Source: a virus
Length of the DNA: 47,778 nucleotides
Direction: 5' to 3' (one strand)
Virus record (IMG/VR): IMGVR_UViG_3300036846_000621
Span: 1-47,778 of that record
Below the pieces are notes generated by a model. The model ran no database searches and was not told the origin of the DNA. It worked only from the letters and a program-made list of their open reading frames with translations. The position numbers and the translations under genes were made by a program. Positions 30,180-39,502 of the stretch are shown piece by piece; position 1 is the first letter of the stretch, and every line of letters starts with the position of its first letter.

Positions 30180-31742
30180 CTAATCCCTCATCCCCAGTAG
30201 GAAGGCATCGAATATGAGAGCATAGAGTGACCATGCCCCTGTCGCAAGCTTCAAGTCCTTACTGCCCATCGGCATGACGACCGACCCAGGGTTAACCTCA
30301 CTATCGGTGACACATATAGAGATCACCCGAGCGTAGGCATCTATCGCGAATGTAGCCTCCTTGATGATCGCGTCCGGACCCCAATCGCCGACATTCCAGT
30401 TGCCATCATCCCACAGGATGTTAAAGGCGCTGAAGTCAACAGACTTCGTCAGGTAGATTCCGTTTTCGTAGTTTCTCTTGAGCTGGATGGTAAATTTACC
30501 ATTGCCCACGATTTGCATGCGGCGGAAGTACTTGGTGAAGATGGGGTTGTCGAGATTCATCGGTGCGCCCTCGACCGTGCTCACGTACGTGACCCCGTCA
30601 TCCGTGCCCATGGAGGCATCGAAGGCGTTCATAAACTTATTGGCGGTCGGGTGCCCACCAAACACCGCCTCTGTGGTACCCTGACGTACTGTAGTAAAGG
30701 TCGATACGGGCATTCGGTGCATCGTCCATGGCCCCGGTCCGATGTTGCCGCTGATTTGATAGATGGGCCCCAGTCGTGGATAGTACTCCAGTACGAGGTT
30801 GTTGTAAGACGACCCCACCTCGGGTACGGCCCAACCCGCGCGAGCACCAATGCGGTATGACCACACATTGCTTAAGATACTGAAGTTAAGTACGGCGGGG
30901 TCAAACAGCGGGTCGATCTTGTAACTGATGAGCCTCGCGCTCGAGTCGCCCTGCCACCAGCAGACGCCCAGCCGCGACAAGAAGTACAATTTGTCCTCGA
31001 GATGAATCCATCCGTTGTGGGACTCACTGCCCTTCTCCCAGTCAGCGGTACGGTTCACGAACAACGCGGGATCGGTGATAACCTGAATCCGTCGCCGCTT
31101 GCTGACGATCAGGTAAAGCCCATCGCTCGCGAGCGCGGAAATCGCATCGCCATCGCCATGCAAGATGTCCACATAGTTGGCAGCGGGATAACTCGTCGGA
31201 TCACCTGCCGCCGACGAATACACCCGGTCCGGGTTACTCAGGCTAGCCAACCACAGTGTGTCCTTCCATGAACGGAGGAAACACACACCCGCCGGTGCAG
31301 CGGTAATCTGAGTGTACCCACTACCATCCCACTGCCCCAGTTGCGTGCCCTCAGCAAAGTACACCTTAGAGTTCATCGTCTCGAAGGATGCGGGCTGCGT
31401 TGTACTCAGTCCCGTCGTTAGCTGGATCCACAGAATGGGGTTGGCAGTGACATTGGTCGTGTAGAGCATGATGCCAGACGACGTGTGGATCAGCACCTGA
31501 GGCATTTGATTCGGGCGATAGTAGGTATAGCAAGACAACACCCGATCACTGCTGATACCGAATATGCCACGACTAGACGTGCCAGGCCTTTTAGACAACC
31601 CGCCTGCGCTGTCGTACGTGACATTCTCCGAGCGCCGCAGCTCGTTGGGTTGAAGCTGAGCGAGCTGGTCACGTACGTTAATACCGCCCTGCCAACCCTG
31701 AGTAGCCAACACCAAAGGCTTGAGGGGCGCGACCTCAGGCAT
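30180..31742 (-). CDS. Tail nozzle / stabilisation protein (tail tubular protein B-like)
   Basis: 520 aa. The start GWQGGINVRDQLAQLQPNEL ... GLSKRPGT is the signature of short-tail nozzle proteins, followed by repeated beta-blade-like segments (VYFAEGTQLGQWDGSGYTQI, KLYFLSRLGVCWWQ). The family forms a beta-propeller tube below the adaptor. It follows the adaptor gene, as expected for a podovirus. Confidence 0.8.
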   Translation of the reverse strand: MPEVAPLKPLVLATQGWQGGINVRDQLAQLQPNELRRSENVTYDSAGGLSKRPGTSSRGIFGISSDRVLSCYTYYRPNQMPQVLIHTSSGIMLYTTNVTANPILWIQLTTGLSTTQPASFETMNSKVYFAEGTQLGQWDGSGYTQITAAPAGVCFLRSWKDTLWLASLSNPDRVYSSAAGDPTSYPAANYVDILHGDGDAISALASDGLYLIVSKRRRIQVITDPALFVNRTADWEKGSESHNGWIHLEDKLYFLSRLGVCWWQGDSSARLISYKIDPLFDPAVLNFSILSNVWSYRIGARAGWAVPEVGSSYNNLVLEYYPRLGPIYQISGNIGPGPWTMHRMPVSTFTTVRQGTTEAVFGGHPTANKFMNAFDASMGTDDGVTYVSTVEGAPMNLDNPIFTKYFRRMQIVGNGKFTIQLKRNYENGIYLTKSVDFSAFNILWDDGNWNVGDWGPDAIIKEATFAIDAYARVISICVTDSEVNPGSVVMPMGSKDLKLATGAWSLYALIFDAFLLGMRD

Positions 31743-31959
31743 CGTAACTCTCCAAGTCGTCGAGAATCATGTTCGCGAGGTGTCGCTGAACTACATACTC
31801 GCCCTCAGCTGACGTGACGGTCGGGTCTTCTACGAGGTTGTCAACCTTCCCACGCACCCAGTCCTCGAGGGTTGACCGTGTCTCCTTGGGTTGACCTTTC
31901 CAGTCATCGATCCATCTCTGAACGTCAGCCCGTGTTATGTCCTTCGCCGCTACCACCAC
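31735..31959 (-). CDS. Hypothetical small protein between adaptor and nozzle genes
   Basis: 74 aa, GTG start at 31959 overlapping the adaptor stop by 10 bases; a second GTG is the next codon. Acidic, helical (DVQRWIDDWKGQPKETRSTL, LANMILDDLESYDA). Its 3' end overlaps the nozzle start by 8 bases. Possibly a small tail or assembly factor. Confidence 0.65.
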   Translation of the reverse strand: MVVAAKDITRADVQRWIDDWKGQPKETRSTLEDWVRGKVDNLVEDPTVTSAEGEYVVQRHLANMILDDLESYDA

Positions 31960-32618
31960 TGATCGTCAGGCAGCGTACGCTCCTGAAGCTCCTCCATCGT
32001 CCACACGTCAGCGGCCAGCAGGTCGTTGATAGCAGCATCGACTCTAGCCTGTGCGTCAGCCGCAAGCTGCAATTCGTGCGCTCGGCGATGACACCTGACC
32101 AGCGCCGCATCCAGTATCAACTCGTCGTAGATCTGCGCCATGACCGGAGTGTCTGTGGACTGCACCATGTCGAGAAGATACTGGTAAAAGTAGACGGTGT
32201 AGACCGTCGTCACCTGCGGCGGCGGCAACAGCCAAATCGCATTGTGCCACACGTAGTAGAGATCTGTTGGCCCCTGCGCAGAAGCCTGAGTCAAGTCCTT
32301 GTACAGCCAGCGACGCTTGAAACGACGCTCCTCCTCAGGCTCCAACTTGCGGTTGTAGTTCGCGCTCTTGATGACGACCGTCTCGATGCTGTTGGCGGTA
32401 AGTGGTGCACTACCCGAGATCCCGATTTGATACGTGCCCGGGTCAATGCTGTAATCCCGTTGCGACTCCTCCCACGAGAATGGGAAAGACCTAGCGATGT
32501 AGCGATAGCCGAAGTTGATGTACGTACCCAGGTCAGCATCGGAGAAGGAGTCGAAGCCCCTCGCAATGAGCTGAGATTTGTAGTCTACGAATTGAAGTTT
32601 GCCGTTAACGTCAGGCAT
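31950..32618 (-). CDS. Head-tail adaptor (tail tubular protein A-like)
   Basis: 222 aa. Starts FVDYKSQLIARGFDSFSDAD, then LGTYINFGYRYIARSFPFSW, the helical start seen in short-tail adaptor proteins, with a beta-rich middle (YSIDPGTYQIGISG) and a long helical C-terminus. Position between capsid and nozzle genes supports a ring joining portal and tail. Confidence 0.7.
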   Translation of the reverse strand: MPDVNGKLQFVDYKSQLIARGFDSFSDADLGTYINFGYRYIARSFPFSWEESQRDYSIDPGTYQIGISGSAPLTANSIETVVIKSANYNRKLEPEEERRFKRRWLYKDLTQASAQGPTDLYYVWHNAIWLLPPPQVTTVYTVYFYQYLLDMVQSTDTPVMAQIYDELILDAALVRCHRRAHELQLAADAQARVDAAINDLLAADVWTMEELQERTLPDDQWW

Positions 32619-33054
32619 CGTCTTTCTCCGGGATGAACATCGACTTGGTCAATGGTAGCCTCGGCTCCTTGCCCTCGCGCTTGAGCGCGTGTACAAGATG
32701 AGCACCTGCTTCGCCCAAGTAGCCCATGTACGCACCGTCGCGGGCGATTTGAGCTTCGTCCTGGGCGTGCTCAGCGGCGTCGTACGGATCCTCGAACACC
32801 CTTGATTGACTGTCTGCCTGTTGCAACCGTTCAATGCATCTGGCGTCAAGCTCACTCACCGAAAAGATGAGCCTATCGGTGTGATCCTCACAGTGCTCCA
32901 CAAACACGTACTCACCCTGCTGTGGGTGCAGTTCGATAGTCACACGGTCCCCATACAACTCACGCACTTGGCGGACGATGGAGAGAACATCATCATCCAG
33001 GGTCACCCACCCGTCACGAGCGGTATACCATGTACGCAACGTTCTTAGCTCCAT
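32611..33054 (-). CDS. Hypothetical protein between capsid and adaptor genes
   Basis: 147 aa from ATG 33054, with AGGAGG 6 bases upstream; the longer open frame is not supported. Beta-rich N-terminal half (RDGWVTLDDDVLSIVRQVRE, EYVFVEHCEDHTDRLIF), helical Gln/Glu-rich centre and a basic end. No family recognised; a minor capsid or connector role is plausible from position. Confidence 0.7.
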   Translation of the reverse strand: MELRTLRTWYTARDGWVTLDDDVLSIVRQVRELYGDRVTIELHPQQGEYVFVEHCEDHTDRLIFSVSELDARCIERLQQADSQSRVFEDPYDAAEHAQDEAQIARDGAYMGYLGEAGAHLVHALKREGKEPRLPLTKSMFIPEKDDA

Positions 33055-33133
33055 CGCCCGCCTCCTGCGTCCTAGTCTACCCGGCCCACACGAGAGCGAT
33101 GTGTGGACTGGTATCACCCGTAGATTTCCAGGC
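33055..33133 (-). other. Leader hairpins between capsid and the 33054 gene
   Basis: 79-bp gap after the capsid stop. On the minus strand it can form CCGTAG/CTACGG and CCACAC/GTGTGG hairpins with no T-run. They could reduce read-through or protect the 3' end of the capsid message; nothing else is seen here. Confidence 0.4.
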
Positions 33134-34429
33134 CTACGGGATGTCGTCTGCAAGGTTGTAGACGGCGCCCTGCACCTCGCGCCGCATGCAACCCATGTCA
33201 CAATATTTGTAAAGGGTAGCCTTGTAGGCGTCGAGGTCGGTCGTCTCCACCTTGCGGAGGATCGCCCCATCCCGGTTCATCCAGCGGAAGTCGTTGCCGT
33301 TCAGCTGGACCCACAGCAGGTCTGAGGGGCGGAGGAAGAACATGTACTGCTTCGGGCAGTCGTCGTCAAACGTCAGCGGGAAGCCGTTGTAGTCGATGTA
33401 CTTGAACCCACCGTGCAGGGTCCCAGCATTGGCATCGTTCCAGCGCTTCATCGCCTTGAGCGTGTTGACGTAGCGGCGGCGAATGCCCCGCGTGGTGATC
33501 AGCAGCTCCGTCTCCCAGCCGCGAGCACCGATCTGATCCAGCAACAGCTGGCCCGCGTCCTCGTCGAACGTGGTGTTGTTGCCGTTCAGCTGGTTCGCCT
33601 GCCACCAGGTGTTGGTGGCGACGCTGGCGTCGTTGCCGTGCAGCACGTAGTTCTGGCTCAGGTCGGTGCGGGTGATCTTGATGAGCCCGTTGATCTCCAC
33701 GCCGCCGTTGCCGTTCACCACAGGCACGTGCGTGCCCACAGTGATTGACGCCGACTGGTCTGCGCCGTTGTAAGTGATCGTGCGGGTAGCCGTGTTGATC
33801 GAGGTGATCTTCACGTTCGGCGTCCCGACGATGGCTTGCGAGGCGTAGTTCATGAAGTCGATGTACATGCCCACGCGCAGGTACTGAAGCGAGTCGACCG
33901 TGAAGGTGTTGGTGCCCTTCGCGGTGATATTCGCCAGGATGCCCGAGCCGTCTGCGAACGCCTGGCGGTTCATGTCCTTCCGGAGATCGTTCACCGCACC
34001 AACGGTCTCACCTTCCAGCAGTCGGAGGTATGCCCCGACGCTGCGCTCGGTGACCTCCATCGAGAAGCCGCTGAGCTGGATGGTCTTGTAGAGCTTCTTG
34101 CAGTTGTCCATCAAGTCGTTCCAGCTCTGATACCCCGCCACGGGCAGAACTGCACCCTCGGCGCGAGCTGTACCGGACTCGTTGCGGCCCGTGTGGACGG
34201 CGATGACCCACTGTCGACCGGCGAACTCGACGATCTCCGCGTCCTTCGAGATGCCCGCGTAGTCCATCGTCTCGCCACCTGCGGCATTCGCCGTACCCGA
34301 GCCAGCCTCCAGCTCGGCCGGAGAATACCCGAACAGCAGGATCGCCCGCTGATTGAGCATCTCCCGAACAACAGGCAGGTAGTAGTTCTGCAGGATCGCG
34401 TCAGCGCTTGCTGTGGTTTGCATTGCCAT
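33134..34429 (-). CDS. Major capsid protein (HK97 fold)
   Basis: 431 aa, ATG after a GAGGTGACAT leader. The pattern fits podoviral HK97-type capsid proteins: an early strand/helix (ADAILQNYYLPVVREMLNQR), a Gly-rich E-loop region with GRNESGTARAEG, a long spine-helix region (VTERSVGAYLRLLEGETVGA), and a C-terminal core (RPSDLLWVQLNGNDFRWMNR). It follows the scaffold and a small putative decoration gene. Confidence 0.85.
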   Translation of the reverse strand: MAMQTTASADAILQNYYLPVVREMLNQRAILLFGYSPAELEAGSGTANAAGGETMDYAGISKDAEIVEFAGRQWVIAVHTGRNESGTARAEGAVLPVAGYQSWNDLMDNCKKLYKTIQLSGFSMEVTERSVGAYLRLLEGETVGAVNDLRKDMNRQAFADGSGILANITAKGTNTFTVDSLQYLRVGMYIDFMNYASQAIVGTPNVKITSINTATRTITYNGADQSASITVGTHVPVVNGNGGVEINGLIKITRTDLSQNYVLHGNDASVATNTWWQANQLNGNNTTFDEDAGQLLLDQIGARGWETELLITTRGIRRRYVNTLKAMKRWNDANAGTLHGGFKYIDYNGFPLTFDDDCPKQYMFFLRPSDLLWVQLNGNDFRWMNRDGAILRKVETTDLDAYKATLYKYCDMGCMRREVQGAVYNLADDIP

Positions 34430-34444
34430 CTATGTCACCTCCTG

Positions 34445-34780
34445 TTATCCGTTGCCGTAACCGAGGAACAAGCATCTTGCTACTAGCCCGGTGATGCCTG
34501 CTGCGTTCGCCGGCACTTCGGCGTTTGGGCTACTGCCCACGCCGTTTTGCATGACACGCAGCTTCTGAGTAGCCGGCACCCACTCCAGTGAATAGCCACT
34601 GATCTCCGGCAGCAACGCGAAGATGATACGACCGTTCACCCCAAGGCCAACCTGACCCGGTGTGATGCTGTATCCACCCGTAGCGTAAGAGCCGTCGAAC
34701 GTAATATCCACTGCTCTGAATGACGTTGACCCCCAGGCATCACGGGGTACAGGCGAAACCGGTGCGAAGCCGAGTGCCAT
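34445..34780 (-). CDS. Possible capsid decoration / minor head protein
   Basis: 111 aa. Beta-rich (SFRAVDITFDGSYATGGYSI, GRIIFALLPEISGYSLEW), without membrane or catalytic features. Encoded between scaffold and major capsid, the usual place for a head-decoration protein. No family recognised. Confidence 0.65.
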   Translation of the reverse strand: MALGFAPVSPVPRDAWGSTSFRAVDITFDGSYATGGYSITPGQVGLGVNGRIIFALLPEISGYSLEWVPATQKLRVMQNGVGSSPNAEVPANAAGITGLVARCLFLGYGNG

Positions 34781-34788
34781 TACCCCTC

Positions 34789-35679
34789 CTAAGGCGACGA
34801 TAGGTCGGGGAGACGACCTTCACGAATGTCAGCCTCGATGAGCTTACGCGCCTCAGCCATCGTCTTGGGGACGACTGGCTGACCCGTCGGAAGTCCACTA
34901 GAGGGCACCGCGAGAGGTCCTCCCATTGCTCGTGTTTGATTCACAGCAGCCCCGAGGTTGGCGTCGCGGTCCTCCATGAACGTTGCGCGAGCTGCATCCG
35001 ACATCTCCTCCAGAGTCTGAAAGCGCCTATCAGACCCAGCAGTCGTCTGAATGTAGATCAAACGCTGACGGTCAGTGATTCCCTTGACACCATCCTGCTC
35101 ATCTTGCTGTGTCCAATGGCGAAGCATCACATCGAGGCGATTGCTCACGTCCGCCTGCTGCTCACGTTCTCTCAGCTCACGCACGTAACCCACAGCCTCC
35201 ATGACCTCATCAGGGAGCTTGGCAGCGGGTGCACTGTCGGTGTCGTCCGGCGCGTCTGTCGTCTCCTGAGAAAGGAGCGCCTTCAAAGCGGTCTTCTGGG
35301 GATCAGACAGATTTTGCTGGTCGAGCATGGCAGTGATCGTGCCAATCGGGTCCTGAATGTAGGCCTGTTCGAAGCTCGCCAATCGAACCGCGGAGTCCGG
35401 TTCGATCCCCATAGCTGAGACTTGTTCCCACTGCCTCAACGACTGGAGACGGGTATTAACCTCCTGAAAACGCGAGTACGGGATTGTATCCGGCGGACCA
35501 CTCGTAGACGCAACGTCGGTGTTTAGCGTCCCCGCGGACGGTGTTGCGTCACTTGTGACCGGCGGCTCTCCGGTGCCCACTGCTGGACTCCCGACTTGCT
35601 CCACAGACTGACTTGGATCGATTCCATCAGCCCTCATACGATCCCGGACTGCATTGGTCATCTCTGCACCACTACTCAT
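34789..35679 (-). CDS. Scaffolding protein
   Basis: 296 aa. Disordered Ser/Thr/Pro-rich N-terminus, long acidic helical centre (SRFQEVNTRLQSLRQWEQVS, LPDEVMEAVGYVRELREREQ) and a basic-acidic C-terminal helix. Composition and location just before the capsid gene fit a scaffold protein that is lost on maturation. Confidence 0.75.
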   Translation of the reverse strand: MSSGAEMTNAVRDRMRADGIDPSQSVEQVGSPAVGTGEPPVTSDATPSAGTLNTDVASTSGPPDTIPYSRFQEVNTRLQSLRQWEQVSAMGIEPDSAVRLASFEQAYIQDPIGTITAMLDQQNLSDPQKTALKALLSQETTDAPDDTDSAPAAKLPDEVMEAVGYVRELREREQQADVSNRLDVMLRHWTQQDEQDGVKGITDRQRLIYIQTTAGSDRRFQTLEEMSDAARATFMEDRDANLGAAVNQTRAMGGPLAVPSSGLPTGQPVVPKTMAEARKLIEADIREGRLPDLSSP

Positions 35680-35696
35680 TTCACTCTCCCTACGCT

Positions 35697-35972
35697 TTAC
35701 GTCCTCGACGACGAATCGGGGTTAGCAGAAATGCTCGGACCCATAAGATCAGGTCGCTTTGCCTTCTCGAACTCAGCCATGATCTCCGGGTCCTGTCTCA
35801 CCATCCTCTTGGCTTGGGTCATCGTCCTCGGCTTCGGTGACAAGTCGAGTTCACTCGCCCGTCGAATCGCCTCCTGGATATCCTGCTCCCGGAAGACGCG
35901 GCCAGCGCTGGTGTCGATGCCCTTGCCTTCAAGGAACTTCAGCGCATCGTTGGCGTTGTTGAACTCGTTCAC
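35697..35972 (-). CDS. Hypothetical small helical protein
   Basis: 91 aa, ATG overlapping the preceding stop (ATGA). A helical, charged protein (ANDALKFLEGKGIDTSAGRV, QDIQEAIRRASELDLSPKPR). No family recognised. Part of the head-gene cluster. Confidence 0.65.
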   Translation of the reverse strand: MNEFNNANDALKFLEGKGIDTSAGRVFREQDIQEAIRRASELDLSPKPRTMTQAKRMVRQDPEIMAEFEKAKRPDLMGPSISANPDSSSRT

Positions 35973-36508
35973 GCGAGAGGATGAACCGCCGCGCGACCGC
36001 CAGCGACCTTCACTGACTGGAAGCTGGACAGCGGCACGACGTAAATGCCGCCATACACCGACGCCCTCACCGTCACCGCCGATGACGGGTCAGTGTACTG
36101 ATAGAGCGGTTGGCCGTTGTCGTCGAACGCAGTCGAGGTCGGTGCATCGATGATCGCAGCCGGCGTCCCCACCAGCGCCTGGGGAATCGCGGGGTCGGGG
36201 CCGAGAATCACCCACGACTCGTCCGTGAGCAGCACATGCTCCGTCTCCAGCGGACCCCCTGGAATATCGCGAACGTCCTTACCTGCGAACGGCGCCACCT
36301 CACCCAGCGACACGTCCGCCGGTTCTGTGGTCGCTACGTCGGTGCCAGGCTCCGTGGTCGTACCGGACTGAGCTGCTTCGATGGCGGCGATCTCGTCGCC
36401 CTTCGTCGAGTACGTTGCCGGGTCCAAGCCCAACTCCGTCGCGACCCCGTCGAGCTCGGTGCGGGTCATTGTCTGAAGATCCGCATCCGTGTAGGTCGTT
36501 GTTGACAC
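35969..36508 (-). CDS. SAP/HeH-like protein with beta-rich C-terminus
   Basis: 179 aa from GTG 36508, which has AGGAGG 4 bases upstream; an earlier in-frame start lacks one. The N-terminus YTDADLQTMTRTELDGVATE is a Rho_N/HeH-type helix-extended-helix often found on phage head proteins. A Thr/Glu-rich linker and a beta-rich end (SAVTVRASVYGGIYVVPLSS) follow. Probably a minor head protein. Confidence 0.7.
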   Translation of the reverse strand: MSTTTYTDADLQTMTRTELDGVATELGLDPATYSTKGDEIAAIEAAQSGTTTEPGTDVATTEPADVSLGEVAPFAGKDVRDIPGGPLETEHVLLTDESWVILGPDPAIPQALVGTPAAIIDAPTSTAFDDNGQPLYQYTDPSSAVTVRASVYGGIYVVPLSSFQSVKVAGGRAAVHPLA

Positions 36509-36519
36509 TATGCCTCCTC

Positions 36520-38715
36520 TCATCTACCCGTGGTTTGTCCGTGTTGTCTGACCATGCGCGCGTCCAGCTGCGTCAAGCCGCCACCGATAACGTCAGGCAC
36601 AGCAGTCATCTGACGTGACTCGTTGACGTTACCCGGTAGCGCTTGCTGTCCAGCAGGCGTACCGCCCTGTTGTGCAGGTGCACCCTTGGCAGCCATCTGC
36701 ATTTGCATCTGCTGCTGTTGCTGCTGCGCGAGAAACTGTTGATGCAGCGCCACATGCTCGTCAAACAGCCGCGGTATAGCAGGGTGAGAAATGCTCAGCT
36801 GATCGAACTCCTCATCCATCATTTGCGAGGTGTGACGGTCGATATGCACCTGGTGATTCATCCACGCCTTGACTGGCACAGCAGCGCTCACCGTACGCTG
36901 AATGTCCGCATCATCAGCCTGCTCGTCCAACTTGAACATGCCCATCTGCAGACCATGCAGCATCACATTGTTCTCCCGGTCCGCCTGGGCAATGGACTTG
37001 TCGTTGTTGTCCGGCTCGCCCGCCCCCAAGTCCAATTCCTCCTTAATCTCCTTAGGGTCGGTAAGAATGCCGAGGGACACAAGCTCCAGCGTGTACTGCT
37101 GACGTGCAGCCTTCGACTTGGGCATGGCGCTGCCAGCCTGACACACTACATCCGTGTTGTCCTTGAGGTCAGCACCCTTGAACTTGATGGCATCGAACTT
37201 ACCATCCCGACGATAGAAGCGAATGATCCGTGCCACAGTGTAAAACTGGCTGAATCGGCTCAGCGTGAGGCTGCCCAGTATGGCAGTAGCCTGCTCGGCG
37301 TTCTCAATCGTCGGCCCCAGCTTCGTATCGTCTTCTTCCTGGAGATAGGCTACGGCCACACCGCTTCTCACACCAGTCGGGACGTTGCCTCGGCTTACCT
37401 CGGATTGTCCCGACACGTCAAGTATCTGTTCCCTCAACCCCGCCAACAGCGACTCGACCTGAGGCGGCATAGTCAACCCCTGAATCGGCTGTGGCGGAGG
37501 TACGTTCGGGACGTGGACGTAGCGAACCATGCCACCAGCGACGTTCTTGATCTGGCCCTTGATCTTGTGCTGGGAGGCAAGTAGCCACATCGGATTAGAC
37601 ATAAAGTCCTTGGACTCAATCAACTGAGACGTGGTCTTGTCGATCTCCAAATTCAGCCCACGGATTTGTGTCATGTTGCTATCCGGCCACACGCTCGTAG
37701 CACTCGGAATATGCTCGTAGAAGGTGAACGGCAGCCGCCCATCAGCGTAGGGGAAGCCCGGTGAAAAGTCCAAAATCTTACCCTGACACCACCGCACAAA
37801 CACACCGTTCTTAAGAAACTTACTCTTCCAGTACTCCGGCTGCAGCCAATACGTGTAGATATAGCACCCATTCGCGTTACGGGAGTCGTACGCAGGGTTG
37901 ACAACGCCGATACGGTCCATCATCAGCCGTTCCATCGTACCGAGCATCGTTTGCTCCGGGTTGATGTTAACAGCCGCCCGCCCATACAAGTCCTTCACCA
38001 CGTCTACATCAACAACCTCCTCCGTAATGAGGTCGTTTAGGTTCTGAAAGTCAAGGCTCACTGGGTCCGGCAACAGCTGGAACGGCGAGTAGACCTTATA
38101 CTCGACCTCACCCAACGGCACCCTCTCCTGGGGATATTCGTCCAAATAGCCCTGGTCCACCATCTCCCGAATCTCTTTTTGGCGGTCGGGGTTGAACGTT
38201 GGCTCTGATGTTAAGGGGTCGATCACGAACTCGTAGTGACCCGCGTCCTTGTTGAGGTAATCCCACCCACAGTAGATTGACCCCAGGCCAGTAACGAACA
38301 TCCACCACCACGCCTGGCGCCTCATCGACTGCAACTTGAACTTCCACTCAGCATAGTCGAGAGCGCTCTTAGCCACCTTCGTGGCAGCAATGTCCTCCGG
38401 CTCGTTGCTATTCGCGACAACGTCCATGATCGGACGACTCTTGCTCAGCTTCGACAGCTCCGTGCGCGCCACAGCCAGTGAGTGGTTAACTACGATACGC
38501 GGTTTGCGTTGGCTATTCGCCAGCACGGAATTGGGGTCACGGTCTTCGAAAAGCGCCTTATTCGGGTCGTACCGGGCATGGTGATCTCCCGCCACCATAG
38601 CGATATTGTTCCACCACAAGACCTCGTGCGGGCGGCGCATCATCTTACGATACTCCGTAGCGTCGATAAGCGCGCTCAGCAGCTGTTGCTGTGTGGTAGA
38701 CTCGCCGATTCTCAT
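36520..38715 (-). CDS. Portal protein (P22-like podoviral)
   Basis: 731 aa. N-terminal AMVAGDHHARYDPN and KPRIVVNHSLAVARTELSKL, then a long core with SPFQLLPDPVSLDFQNLNDL and the RGLNLEIDKTTSQLIESKDF helix, typical of large portal proteins. The C-terminal tail has a Gln-run (LAQQQQQQQMQMQMAA), typical of portal barrels. It forms the dodecameric DNA gate. Follows the terminase and two small genes. Confidence 0.9.
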   Translation of the reverse strand: MRIGESTTQQQLLSALIDATEYRKMMRRPHEVLWWNNIAMVAGDHHARYDPNKALFEDRDPNSVLANSQRKPRIVVNHSLAVARTELSKLSKSRPIMDVVANSNEPEDIAATKVAKSALDYAEWKFKLQSMRRQAWWWMFVTGLGSIYCGWDYLNKDAGHYEFVIDPLTSEPTFNPDRQKEIREMVDQGYLDEYPQERVPLGEVEYKVYSPFQLLPDPVSLDFQNLNDLITEEVVDVDVVKDLYGRAAVNINPEQTMLGTMERLMMDRIGVVNPAYDSRNANGCYIYTYWLQPEYWKSKFLKNGVFVRWCQGKILDFSPGFPYADGRLPFTFYEHIPSATSVWPDSNMTQIRGLNLEIDKTTSQLIESKDFMSNPMWLLASQHKIKGQIKNVAGGMVRYVHVPNVPPPQPIQGLTMPPQVESLLAGLREQILDVSGQSEVSRGNVPTGVRSGVAVAYLQEEDDTKLGPTIENAEQATAILGSLTLSRFSQFYTVARIIRFYRRDGKFDAIKFKGADLKDNTDVVCQAGSAMPKSKAARQQYTLELVSLGILTDPKEIKEELDLGAGEPDNNDKSIAQADRENNVMLHGLQMGMFKLDEQADDADIQRTVSAAVPVKAWMNHQVHIDRHTSQMMDEEFDQLSISHPAIPRLFDEHVALHQQFLAQQQQQQMQMQMAAKGAPAQQGGTPAGQQALPGNVNESRQMTAVPDVIGGGLTQLDARMVRQHGQTTGR

Positions 38716-39173
38716 CTATTGTCCTCTCGCGCCGTAAACTCCTCGCCAAAGTCCTCCCGCAGAATTGCCTCCTCCTCGACCTTTGCCCTCAGCTCCTCCA
38801 AGAGTCCATCGTCGTGGGGTATAGGATTGCCGCTAGGAGTGTACGTCATCGTGCCCAACAGACGCTCGTTCTGTTCGAGGTCGTCATCCGGCGCTTCAAA
38901 ACCTCCCACCATCGGCTCTTCACTGTCCTGGTAGGCCTTGAAGAGTTGGAAGTCGAGCGCCATGAAACGATCAAGTAGACTGTCCAGTTGCTTCATATTA
39001 CGGCTGTGGACAGTCTCGAGCGTCTGCAGGGTCTTAGCGTGTGCTGTCATGTACATTTCGGCAGTTTCCCGGGCGCTCTGAAGAGCTCGTAGAGCGATTA
39101 CCCCAATCGCGACGACGAGTAACGAAGGGATAACAATGCCCAAAATTAGAGCAACCCAGGAGACAGTCGTCAT
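38712..39173 (-). CDS. Membrane-anchored coiled-coil protein
   Basis: 153 aa. Transmembrane helix at residues ~6-28 (VALILGIVIPSLLVVAIGVI), a coiled-coil (ETAEMYMTAHAKTLQTLETV), and an acidic C-terminus. ATG overlaps the preceding stop (ATGA). Lying between terminase and portal, it could tether packaging to the membrane, or be a misplaced lysis-type protein; function unknown. Confidence 0.65.
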   Translation of the reverse strand: MTTVSWVALILGIVIPSLLVVAIGVIALRALQSARETAEMYMTAHAKTLQTLETVHSRNMKQLDSLLDRFMALDFQLFKAYQDSEEPMVGGFEAPDDDLEQNERLLGTMTYTPSGNPIPHDDGLLEELRAKVEEEAILREDFGEEFTAREDNR

Positions 39174-39502
39174 GCAGCAGCCCTAGCCTTCCTCATCGCC
39201 ACCCGCTCACGATTACGGCGCATGTCGATCTCCGCCTCCAAATCATGGATCCTCTTCTGATGATCCCTAATCTGACGCTGCAGGTCGGTGTGCGTGTCCG
39301 GCGAAATCCACCCAAAGAGCACCGCCGCCTTACCGACGCAATCGTCACAGAGATACCCCGAATCGCCCCAGTTGTAGTCGATGCCCAGGTTCACGAACGG
39401 TCCGATATTGCCGTACTGGTCCGGCGTGTTACCCCTGCCACAGCCCATGCAGCTGTTCGGGGCCATCACCATACGGTCCACTAAGTGCATCATGCCCATC
39501 AC
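39170..39502 (-). CDS. Hypothetical zinc-finger/coiled-coil protein
   Basis: 110 aa. Cys pairs CMGC and CDDC about 30 residues apart form a likely zinc finger; a long basic coiled coil follows (DLQRQIRDHQKRIHDLEAEI). Encoded between terminase and portal, suggesting a packaging accessory, but no family is recognised. Confidence 0.65.
   Translation of the reverse strand: MMGMMHLVDRMVMAPNSCMGCGRGNTPDQYGNIGPFVNLGIDYNWGDSGYLCDDCVGKAAVLFGWISPDTHTDLQRQIRDHQKRIHDLEAEIDMRRNRERVAMRKARAAA

Noticed and set aside
31872-37584. Long rightward frames antisense to the head genes (for example 31872-32636 and 36643-37584)
   Set aside because: Antisense shadows of the adaptor and portal genes, without ribosome-binding sites or recognisable motifs.
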